Part shown: positions 43,441 to 52,400 of the stretch, one piece after another
Layout: each line of letters opens with the position of its first letter
Numbering within the stretch: position 1 is the first letter of the stretch
NCBI RefSeq assembly: GCF_963664415.1
Contig: NZ_OY761445.1
Location: forward strand, 2,940,501-3,004,500
Length of the DNA: 64,000 nt
Source: an uncultured Desulfobacter sp.
GTDB lineage: Bacteria > Desulfobacterota > Desulfobacteria > Desulfobacterales > Desulfobacteraceae
Direction of reading: 5' to 3'
Program-made: the position numbers and the translations under genes
The notes under the pieces: generated by a model
The model's database searches: none
Told to the model about the DNA's origin: nothing
What the model saw: only the letters and a program-made list of their open reading frames with translations

Positions 43441-44253
43441 TATGCATAGAAAAAATATCAGGCTGCTCATCACAAAGCAATTAAAAACGAGTTTTCCGAG
43501 ATGGGAAAAGATGACAAAGAAGTCCAAAAAAGAACTGACAGAGCAAATCATGATGGAGATTGTGGAGCAGTACGATTATTCTCAATCTCTTGGACATCCC
43601 CATCGAGGACCTCATAGGCATTGAAGATCAAGCCCCTACAGCCGGCATTCGTAGTCTTCCTGAAATGGCATCTTACGTTGAAAATTTTCATTCAGATAAA
43701 TTGTTTCATTTTGATACCCTGAAAAAGCCATACCCTGAAATTGTAGATCCGGAATTACAGTTTATTGATCAAGTTATAGATGACAGGATTATCAATAGCT
43801 TGATCGCGCCCGACGGCTACTCCGCTGCCCACAGGGATATTCAGCCCTACCAATTATTTCGGATGGAGCTATTAAAAATTATCAAATACCCTGAAATCAG
43901 TTACAGGAAATTTTGCAGCGATGAATATTTTGGCAAAGAACGAAAGCAAAACAGGCGTTTTATTCGGTTGTCGTTAAAGACCAAAATCCAGGTAGATCAT
44001 ACTGAATTATGTCATTTCAGGCGTGACTTGAAATTCAAGCAATTGATGAATGTCCTGGTATATTTTCTCCACCATTTTTATAAATCGGGCTGCCTTGAGA
44101 ATGCCGTTATCCATGGAGTTGATTCCAGTGAACTGCCGTCCGAAGTCAATTATCCCCTTTGCACCATTGAAATCAACGGCAACAAAGTACGAATTTATTC
44201 CGATCCGGACTGTGATTGTGGAAAACGCCGGAATAAAAGGGATAAGTCCTATT
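43441..44253 (+). pseudogene. outer IS transposase, N-terminal part (frameshifted)
   Basis: Begins 'MHRKNIRLLITKQLKTSFPRW' and runs to 'EIVEQYDYSQSL' near 43590. There the frame must change to continue 'LDIPIEDLIGIEDQAPTAGI' and on to 'RRNKRDKSY' at the insertion point. A DDE-type transposase with 'VIHGVDSSELPSEVNYP' as the likely first catalytic aspartate region. The family was not assigned. A one-base shift and the IS insertion inactivate it; a programmed frameshift near 43587 is possible but no classical slippery heptamer is evident. Confidence 0.75.
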
Positions 44254-46146
44254 CCTGTGTTCGACAGTTGTAGGTTCATTTTTTTAAAATTTTGTCAAAA
44301 TATCCAATAAAATCAGCTCGAATGTGATTCCTGACGCCAAAACTTGTAGGCACACGACTTGTTGGTTTATGCTTGACATTAATGACGATACATGCTTTTT
44401 CTATGGGCATGTATGTACGCACAATAAAACGCAGAAACAAAGATGGGTCCGAGGTCGAGTATGTTCAGTTAGCCCACAATACTCGTCATCCAGAAAAAGG
44501 CTATTCACGAGCCGAGGTCGTCTACTCCTTCGGGCGGCGGGACCAACTCGACGTAGCCGCCCTCAAGCGCTTAGTCAGCAGCCTCAGCCGGTTCATCAGC
44601 CCCGAAGACATTCAGGACCTTGAAGCCCAAAGCGCCGGGCTCAAGTTCATATCCAGCAGGCCGGCAGGGGGAGCCCTGCTGCTCAAAGGCTTGTGGGAAC
44701 GCATTGGGATTGACCGCTGCCTTGCCAATGCATTGAAACACACAGAGTTCAAAGCGCCGATTTCGGATGCGATTTTTGCAATGGTGGCCAACAGGGCACT
44801 GGCTCCGTCTTCCAAACTTGCCGTCGAAGAGTGGGTAGCCAAGGATGTTCATCTGGACATTGAGGCGCCGATCAAGGTTCAGCACCTTTACCGGAGTATG
44901 GACTTCCTGCTTAAGAATGCGGAGGCCATCCAAGAGAAGGTGTTCTGGACAACGGCTCAACTGCTGAATCTCACGGTGGACCTGATCTTCTTTGATACAA
45001 CCAACACTTATTTTGAAATGGAAGACACCAACGACTCGGAGCTGCTTGCTTTTGGGAAATCTAAACACAAAAGAGATGACCTGCCCCAAGTCACCATTGG
45101 CCTGGCCGTGACACGGGAAGGTATCCCGGTCCGTTGCTGGGTTCTGCCGGGCAACCAAAATGACGCCAAGTGCGTCGATACCGTTCAAAAGGATTTGAAC
45201 GACTGGCGGCTTGGCAACGTGATTTGGGCCATGGACCGTGGCATGACCAGCGAAGAGAATCGAAAAAACCTCCAAAGAGCCGGGGGACAGTACATCCTTG
45301 GTGAAAAGTTGAGGGGCCCCAATGTAAATGAAGAAGCCCTGAACCGGGGTGGGCGGTTCAAAAAGGTCAACGACAATCTCCATATCAAAGAGGTCTTTGT
45401 CGGTGAGGGCAGCGGCAGGCGCCGGTTCGTCATCGCTTACAACCCAGAACAGGCTGAACACGACAAACATGTCAGGGCAAGGAACCTGGAGCGGATCGAA
45501 ACGGAGCTGGCGGCACTGAACAAACGGTCCGGCAAAGCATATCTCAAATCCAAATATGCTCTCCTGGCACACCGGTCCATGGGCAGATACCTCAAGGAAC
45601 TGAAGTCAGGCAAGCTGACGGTGGATAAGGCTAAGATTAAGCAGGCGGAAAAGCTGGACGGCAAATATCTTTTGAGCACAAGCGACAAAAGCCTGTCGGC
45701 TGAGGATATCGCCCTTGGCTACAAACAACTCATGGAAGTCGAGCGCGCGTTCCGCACTTTAAAGTCCACCCTGTCCCTCCGGCCTGTCTACCACACCAAA
45801 AACGACCGCATCCGCTCTCATGTCCTGCTGTGCTGGCTGGCCCTGCTCCTGGTGCGGATTACCGAGCTGGAGACCGGCTTGAGCTGGCCCAGGGTCCGCG
45901 CCGAGCTGGAACGGCTCCATTTAGGCGAATTTTTGCATAAAGATGGGCGTGTACTACAGTACACAGAACTCACTCAAAATCAGCGTAACCTATTTAAAAA
46001 ATTAAACATAAAACTTCCTGCGAAAATCAAGTCCATAGGATAAACACTTAAAATATGTAGGCACTACGCCATTTTAGAGGGATAGCTGTATCTCTTTATT
46101 GATAGGGCTTTCCGGATTTCGTATACCTACGGCTGTCGAACAGGAG
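44254..46146 (+). mobile_element. IS1634-family-like insertion sequence (nested)
   Basis: 1,893 bp with inverted ends TGTTCGACAG..GTAGGT (left, from 44258) and its complement (right, to 46142). A 5-bp direct repeat CTATT flanks it at 44249-44253 and 46147-46151. Removing it with one CTATT joins the outer transposase as RDKSY-YVIGYRMHTL in frame. This shows that it landed in an already present IS. Confidence 0.88.
44409..46043 (+). CDS. IS1634-family-like transposase
   Basis: 545 residues from 'MYVRTIKRRNKDGSEVEYVQ', the usual start of this family; the upstream in-frame codons (from 44373) lie outside the typical protein. DDE-type: 'LIFFDTTNTYFEME' contains the first catalytic Asp, 'VIWAMDRGMTSEEN' the second, and 'GYKQLMEVERAFRTLKSTLSLRPVYH' the glutamate. 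'HVLLCWLALLLVRITE' is the conserved end. The frame is complete, so the element may be active. Confidence 0.88.
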   Translation: MYVRTIKRRNKDGSEVEYVQLAHNTRHPEKGYSRAEVVYSFGRRDQLDVAALKRLVSSLSRFISPEDIQDLEAQSAGLKFISSRPAGGALLLKGLWERIGIDRCLANALKHTEFKAPISDAIFAMVANRALAPSSKLAVEEWVAKDVHLDIEAPIKVQHLYRSMDFLLKNAEAIQEKVFWTTAQLLNLTVDLIFFDTTNTYFEMEDTNDSELLAFGKSKHKRDDLPQVTIGLAVTREGIPVRCWVLPGNQNDAKCVDTVQKDLNDWRLGNVIWAMDRGMTSEENRKNLQRAGGQYILGEKLRGPNVNEEALNRGGRFKKVNDNLHIKEVFVGEGSGRRRFVIAYNPEQAEHDKHVRARNLERIETELAALNKRSGKAYLKSKYALLAHRSMGRYLKELKSGKLTVDKAKIKQAEKLDGKYLLSTSDKSLSAEDIALGYKQLMEVERAFRTLKSTLSLRPVYHTKNDRIRSHVLLCWLALLLVRITELETGLSWPRVRAELERLHLGEFLHKDGRVLQYTELTQNQRNLFKKLNIKLPAKIKSIG

Positions 46147-46840
46147 CTATTATGTCATTGGATACCGAATGCATACACTAACCGCCATCAACCCCACAAA
46201 CGGTCATAGCTTTCCATTGGTATCCCTTGTGGGGGCAGCCAATCATCATGACAGTCTATTTTTGAAACCATTGATCAAGCTTGCTCAGGCACTCGGTATT
46301 GATATTAAATTGATAACCGCAGACCAGGCTTACCACGATAGTGATGGTTCGGTTCTCAATGAAACCGGTGTCTATGTCGTAGCCCCTGCATCGGAGCAAG
46401 CGAAATTGCCCGAGAATGTATTGCAAACTCCGATGAGGGTTACCTGCAATAATTCTTGTGAAATTCCAATGGATTATTTGGGTACAACACTGAATGGCCA
46501 TGAATTTAGGTGTGGTGCAACGCCTGGCGAATGTATGTTTGCATCAAGTTGCCCTAAATCGAGAATAATCAATTTTGATAACGGTCATTTCCAGCCAATG
46601 CCAACTTTTCATACCGGGTCGCAAACAGCAATCAAAATTCGAAAGAATTGCGAACGGCCTTTCAATTTGATGAAAAAAAGGGAAGGCCTTGAACAGACGA
46701 GAGTGAGAAGCCAACATGGTGTAGTTGTCCGATCAGCATTGACGACAATTGTAACATTGTTGATTGAAATGGCTGGGACAAGACATAAACCGCAAAAAAA
46801 AGATAATCAACAAAGGGAGTTGTTTGCCGCCACAGGATAG
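46147..46840 (+). pseudogene. outer IS transposase, C-terminal part
   Basis: Continues the interrupted protein: 'GYRMHTLTAINPTNGHSFPL', 'LITADQAYHDSDG' (second catalytic Asp region) and 'RKNCERPFNLMKKREGLEQTR' (third acidic residue). Reads to TAG at 46838-46840. It has no start of its own other than the internal methionine. Confidence 0.85.
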
Positions 46841-47047
46841 AATTGAAACTTCAATGCTGTATTTTTCTTGAACCGATTGATTCAGTTAATATCGTTGTAT
46901 CTGAAGTATAAGCAAGGCCGCTGTCTAACATAAAAATCGCGGCAAAAAACAAATTTCAGATTTTATAGCGAAGAAAACGAACTGCCGGGTCTTGGAAAAT
47001 CGAAATTTAAGCGCGTAGGCGGTATAGACTCTGTTGAAGATTTGATT

Positions 47048-47133
47048 GATTTCAACACCCTTTGCATATGCGTTTAATCCCAAAAAAAGAATGGCAAAAC
47101 AGAACAAATGGCTGCAAATAAAACTTTTTTCAT
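47048..47133 (-). pseudogene. 5' stub of a gene for an exported protein, cut by the outer IS
   Basis: On the minus strand AAAAGGAG precedes ATG at 47133. The product starts MKKVLFAAI and, after a one-base shift near a run of seven Ts, continues CFAILFLGLNAYAKGVEI, a typical signal peptide with AYA cleavage site. The coding sequence then merges into the IS end at 47063-47048. Only the signal peptide is left. Confidence 0.65.
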
Positions 47134-47239
47134 AAAATCTCCTTTTTATGCCTTTGTCGATTTTAACATCAGTGTAACATAAATATATGAAAAACTAATT
47201 CGGCAAAATCAGCCTTTGGCTTTAGCCTGTTTATTCATA

Positions 47240-47300
47240 ATAACGGCCATGGGCCGACCTGACATATCATCTGCCAGGCATAGCCCATGGCCGTTCTTTC
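47240..47300 (+). repeat. structured repeat R6 (5'-half copy, extended stem)
   Basis: AACGGCCATGGGC at 47242 pairs perfectly with GCCCATGGCCGTT (to 47295), a 13-bp stem around the conserved CTGACATATCA segment. The second hairpin is missing. It lies between the chemoreceptor stop (47343) and the stub at 47133. As it is downstream of the minus-strand chemoreceptor gene it could end that transcript. Confidence 0.85.
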
Positions 47301-47342
47301 AAACTCATGCATAAGTTATCGATAGGACTTTTAGCTCGTCTA

Positions 47343-49061
47343 TCAAACGATAAACGTATCTACGATCTGCTTTAACTCTGTTGCCATTTTTTTCAAATTC
47401 GCCGCGCTTGACTCGACTTTGGAACTGCCCGAAGCCATTTGATCTGACGATTTACTGACCTCTGCGATGTCCTGGGCCATTTCACCGGCCACCTGGGTGC
47501 TTTGACTGACATTTTCATTGACTTCTTGAATACCCAGAGACAATTGTTCAACATTGCCGGCGATTTCCTGGGTCGCAGAGGACTGCTGAGTGACTGCCGT
47601 GGCAATCGTTGAAACCATTTCTTTTACATCGTTGATGACATCAGTAATTTCAGCAATCACTTTCCCTGTACCGTCCGACGTTGTTTGGACATTATTAACC
47701 TTGGCCTGTATGTCTGCCGTTGCATTCGCTGTCTGTGCGGCCAAATCTTTTATTTCGGTTGCAACAACGGCAAAACCTTTACCTGCCTCACCAGCCCTTG
47801 CAGCCTCAATCGTAGCATTCAAGGCCAGCAGATTGATCTGTTCTGAAATATCATTAATGGTGTCAGTGACTATGCCGATATCTTTTGCCGCCTGCGTCAG
47901 CTCGCCCATACTGCCTGATGCTTCAATTACCTTTTCGCCGGCTTTTTCAGAAACATCCCGGGCAGATTCGGCCGTACCTGCAATTTCGTTAATGGTCGAA
48001 TTCATCTCTTCGGCAGCAGAGGCAACAACGGCCGCATTGCTTGAAGACTCTTCCATTGCCGAAGCCACAGAAGTCATATTGGTACTCATCTCCTCGGATG
48101 CCGCCGCCACTTGGTCAGCACGCTGGTGTGTATCCGCTGCGCTTGTCGACATCTGGGTGGCGATGGATGCCAAGGAGTTGGATGCCTCCCCAACCTGATC
48201 GGAATTATTGGCCAGTTTTTTGATAATGCCCTGGAGCCTTTCAAGAAAGACATTCAACCACTTTGCAAGTTCGCCAAGTTCATCCTGACTGCTTATTTCA
48301 ACCCGCTTTGTTAAATCGCCTTCCCCTTCAGCAATATCCTTCACACTATCTATAAGTATCCCCAACCCACGAACAATCCCAAAAACAATGAATAAACACA
48401 AAGAAATAATGCCAAGAAATATTATGCCGGAAAACCCGACCATCTTTATAATGGAAGATTTTACCCGAGAATTTATTTCCTGTGACATTTCTATTTCGTA
48501 TGCGTCGATATTGTCAAGGTATACACCGGTTCCCACCCAGTAATCCGTGCCGGGTATCATTTCCGTGTAAGTCAATTTCAACGTATCTCCGGCACCCGGT
48601 TTTTCCCATATGTACTCCACAAAGCCGCCACCGGATTTTGCTTTTTCGGCCATTGTTTTGACAAAAAAATGGTTGTTTTTATCCTTCAGGCCTTTCAAAT
48701 CCTTTCCGTCCAGATCCTCTCTTATTGGATGCACGGCCATGGTTGTGTCCTGGTAAATCATAAAATAACCGGACTTGTCCTCTTCAAAGCGAATATCGCT
48801 GATATGACGGCGAAATATTTTTATTTGATCTTCTTTGTTCGGGATATTTTCTATGGCGTGCCCTAAAGCCAATGCGACAGCGTGTGTTGCAACCTGAAGT
48901 TTGTTTTTTTGATCTTTTAACATCACATCGCTTGTTTTTTTTATCGCTAATGTCTTTACTGTATTACTTCCTGATATGGCAAACCAGATCATTACCGCGA
49001 AAAGCACTATTATCGCGCCAACAATAAAGAACATCCTTGCCTTAATGGAAAGTCGATTCAT
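47343..49061 (-). CDS. methyl-accepting chemotaxis protein with Cache domain
   Basis: 572 residues, inner membrane. TM1 about 10-30; periplasmic single Cache (sCache_2-like) about 35-200 ('YFMIYQDTTMAVHPIREDLDG', 'MIPGTDYWVGTGVYLDNI'); TM2 about 205-232; HAMP about 232-285; signalling domain to the end with the hairpin tip 'ISEQINLLALNATIEAARAGEAGKGFAVVATEIKDLA' region. It binds a small ligand outside and controls CheA. The last residues carry no CheR-binding pentapeptide. It is monocistronic; no che genes are nearby. Confidence 0.92.
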   Translation of the reverse strand: MNRLSIKARMFFIVGAIIVLFAVMIWFAISGSNTVKTLAIKKTSDVMLKDQKNKLQVATHAVALALGHAIENIPNKEDQIKIFRRHISDIRFEEDKSGYFMIYQDTTMAVHPIREDLDGKDLKGLKDKNNHFFVKTMAEKAKSGGGFVEYIWEKPGAGDTLKLTYTEMIPGTDYWVGTGVYLDNIDAYEIEMSQEINSRVKSSIIKMVGFSGIIFLGIISLCLFIVFGIVRGLGILIDSVKDIAEGEGDLTKRVEISSQDELGELAKWLNVFLERLQGIIKKLANNSDQVGEASNSLASIATQMSTSAADTHQRADQVAAASEEMSTNMTSVASAMEESSSNAAVVASAAEEMNSTINEIAGTAESARDVSEKAGEKVIEASGSMGELTQAAKDIGIVTDTINDISEQINLLALNATIEAARAGEAGKGFAVVATEIKDLAAQTANATADIQAKVNNVQTTSDGTGKVIAEITDVINDVKEMVSTIATAVTQQSSATQEIAGNVEQLSLGIQEVNENVSQSTQVAGEMAQDIAEVSKSSDQMASGSSKVESSAANLKKMATELKQIVDTFIV

Positions 49062-49478
49062 CCTGTCCTCCTATGATTTACAATTCAAATTAGCGTTTAT
49101 CCCGAAGCCATGACATCTCCCGGCCACAAACATTTGGCCGTACAGATCGATTCATCGTCATTTTTCTTTTTCATGGTAAATTTAACTGATTTGCGCTTTT
49201 AAGATTATCGCTAATATTTACATAAGCAATATAAGAACGCAATACAATAGTGCCAGCCACATCATAGGGGGAGCATACTAAGGTTAATTTTACCCGCCTC
49301 AGCGAATTAAAAAAAACGGGGCTCGGGTATTGCAACAGGCAACGTACAGATGTAAATTAAAACAAGTTTTCCTCAGCAAAGGATTAACCACCTGGCCCTG
49401 ATTTTTTGATGTGCCGCGCAGCTTTTTTTATTTCCCGTAACAATAAAGGGACATAAGATTCCCATAAAGGCCAATAAA
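49062..49478. other. divergent intergenic region (chemoreceptor / macroglobulin)
   Basis: 417 bp with promoters for both directions expected. No operator, repeat or small gene could be recognised. The macroglobulin ATG is preceded by a modest AAAGG site. Confidence 0.5.
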
Positions 49479-52400
49479 ATGAAACATTTTCAGCTATTTT
49501 TTTTACCCATACTATCGTTATGCCTGCTCCTTTTTACAGTTCAAGGTATTGCCCATAGCGCTGAACTTGAAGCCCGGTTTGCCGGTCAGCAAACCGTGGA
49601 CGGACAAAACGCCCTGGCCGTGACATTTTCCTTGCCCCTGGATACAAAACAGGATTTAAGCAAGTATCTCCGTATTATTGAACAAGCAGACGCAACCCCT
49701 GTGGACGGCGCATGGATATTGGCAAAGGATACCCAGGTGGCCTATTTCACCCAGATAAAACCGGACACAGCCTATACCATCCATGTGGCAAAAGGACTGG
49801 CATCGGCCCAGGGTAAGGCATTAGCCGAAAAAGTCATATATGAGGTCACCACTCGGTCGGCCCACCCAATGATTGCATTTGGTTCCACGGGATTCATCCT
49901 GGCCTCGGACCTGGTCAAGGGGTTGCCTGTCGACAGCCTGAACATCAAACAGGCAGACATTGATTTTTTCAGGGTGCGGCCGGATCAGTTGCAAGACTTC
50001 AAAGATGAATTCTGGGATGCCACATATTTACAATATTACCAATCTGATGAACTGGCGAAGATCGCAGATCTTGTCTATACCGGCCGCTGGGATCTGGACA
50101 TTAAAAAGGATTTGCGCACCCAGGTTAATATACCCATCACCCATATCAGGGAGATTAAAACGCCCGGTATTTACATTGCTGTACTCCGGGGCGCGGGCCA
50201 TTATCAATACGGATACCGTATGACCTGGTTTTCCATTTCCGATATAGGGGTACATGCCAGGGTATATGACACCTCTATCCGGTTTTTTATCCAGAGCCTT
50301 TCAACGGCAGACCCAATAGGAAAAGCGGTTATCAAGGGATATGACAAAGAGGGGAAAGCCCTGTTTGAGCAGTCAACTAACGAAGACGGCCTGTGCGTGA
50401 TAAAAGGACACTTTGAAAAATTGGCACTGGTGTCTGTTTCCAAAAAGAATAACATCAGCCTGATGGCCATGGATACCCCGGCCCTTGATTTGTCGGAATT
50501 TGCCATGGGCGATGCCATGTTCAGACCCTTGGAACTGTTTGTATACGGTCCCAGGGACATTTACCGCCCCGGAGAGACCGTTGTGATTGACGGCATCTTG
50601 AGAAATCAGGATGGCCGACCGGCACCGGTAATAAAAGTGGCAGCCAAGGTGGTTCAACCTGACGGAAAAACCATTCGCGAGTTTACCTGGAAGCCTGGCA
50701 AAGACAATCATTTCAACACCGGTTTTCAGCTGCCCGCCAATGCGCTGACAGGCAAATGGCGGGTGACATTTGCCAACGGCAAGGATCAATTTGAAGAATA
50801 TCCTTTTCTGGTATCTGAATTTCTGCCCGAGCGCATGAAGCTGGTCATTGACCAGGCAGATAACACTATTCTCTCGCCGGATAAAGATCTTGCCATTCAA
50901 ATCCAGGGCGACTTTCTGTACGGGGCGCCTGCAAGCGGCAGCCGTGCCAATGCCGTGATCCACGTGAAACAGGCACGGAATCTGTTCAAAAAGACCTTAC
51001 CCGGTTTTGAATTCGGTGACATCACCGATCTTGTCAACACCACCTACACCTGCGACGATATCCGTTTGGATGAAACAGGAAAAGGCCTGATTAACGTCGA
51101 TAATCAGTGGAAGGACGTAACGTCTCCCCACTGGGTCACCGCTAATGTCAGCTTGTACGATTCCGGAGAACGCCCGGTGGTCAGAAACGCCTCTTGGCAG
51201 GTGTGGCCGGCACAAAACCTTGTGGGTATCAGAAACATGTCCGGCACAGAAGAGGACCCGAATCAAGTCCCCAACAATAATACGGCAAAATTTGAAGTGA
51301 TCCTAGCCGACACCCAGGGTCAGCTTAAAGCAGCCCAGAGCCTGAAGGTCACAGTGATCCGGGAGCACCGGGAATATTACTGGGAATATAAAGACGACGG
51401 GTGGCATTGGGGCAGCAACAGCCAGTTCTATCCCGTGGACCGGTTTGACCTTGATATTCCGGACCAGAGCAAGGCCCAGGTAAATGTCCCCGTGGAATGG
51501 GGCGGTTACCGCCTGGAAATAAATAATCCGGCCACCGGCCTGACAACGTCCAAAAGCATATGGGCCGGCTGGCGGCCCGAAGGCCAGGGCCCAAAAGATA
51601 TGAACCGGCCGGACCGGGTGGATCTGACCCTGGACAAACAGGGGTACCGGGCCGGAGAGACAGCCCGGGTGACGGTCAAGGCGCCCCAGGGCGGAAAAGG
51701 TTTTTTATTTGTGGATGGGGCAGAGAACCTTTTAACCCTGCCCATTGATATTCCGGCCCATGGAAAAGAGATTTCCGTTCCCATTGACCCGGCTTGGGCG
51801 CGTCACGATCTGTATGTGTCCGCATTGGTAATCCGGCCCGGAGAGAGCAGAAAGGCCAAACTGCCCAAGCGTTCTGTGGGACTGATACACCTGCCCCTTG
51901 ACCGCACCGACCGCCGTATGAACATTGATATCCAGGCCCCGGAAAAGACAGAACCCAACCGTCGGGTGGATGTGACGGTCAATCTGACCGATGCCGACGG
52001 CAAACCGGCCAAGCATGCCATGGTCACCCTGGCTGCCGTGGACACAGGCATTTTAAACCTGACCCGGTTTAAAACCCCGGACCCCTTTGGCTATTTTTTC
52101 CAACCCCGGCAATACAGCCCCGAAATCCATGATATTTACCAGAAACTCATTGAAGCCGCGGACGGCAGTTATGCAAAAATGCGGTTCGGCGGAGATATGG
52201 CAACCCTGACCCGGGGAGGCGACCGGCCTTCAACCGATGTGCAGATCGTGGCCATCCACCAGAAGGCGATTGATGCCGATGCCGGGGGCAAGGCCGTATT
52301 CCATCTGGACCTTCCGGATTTTGACGGACAGGTGCGGATCATGGCCATTGCCCATACAAATAACACTTTTGGCTCCGGGGACAAGGAGATGATCCTGGCT

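Larger units (their letters stand above)
43307..47063 (+). mobile_element. outer DDE-type insertion sequence carrying a nested IS
   Basis: Inverted repeats AAAGGGTGTTGAAATC (43307-43322) and GATTTCAACACCCTTT (47048-47063) are exact complements and bracket a split transposase gene. Without the nested element (1,893 bp plus one 5-bp repeat) it would be about 1.86 kb. No target duplication could be defined with certainty. The right end falls inside the coding sequence of an exported protein. Confidence 0.78.

Noticed and set aside
44571..45572. 333-codon frame on the minus strand
   Set aside because: It lies wholly antisense to the IS1634-like transposase, which has clear family motifs; the frame is a shadow.
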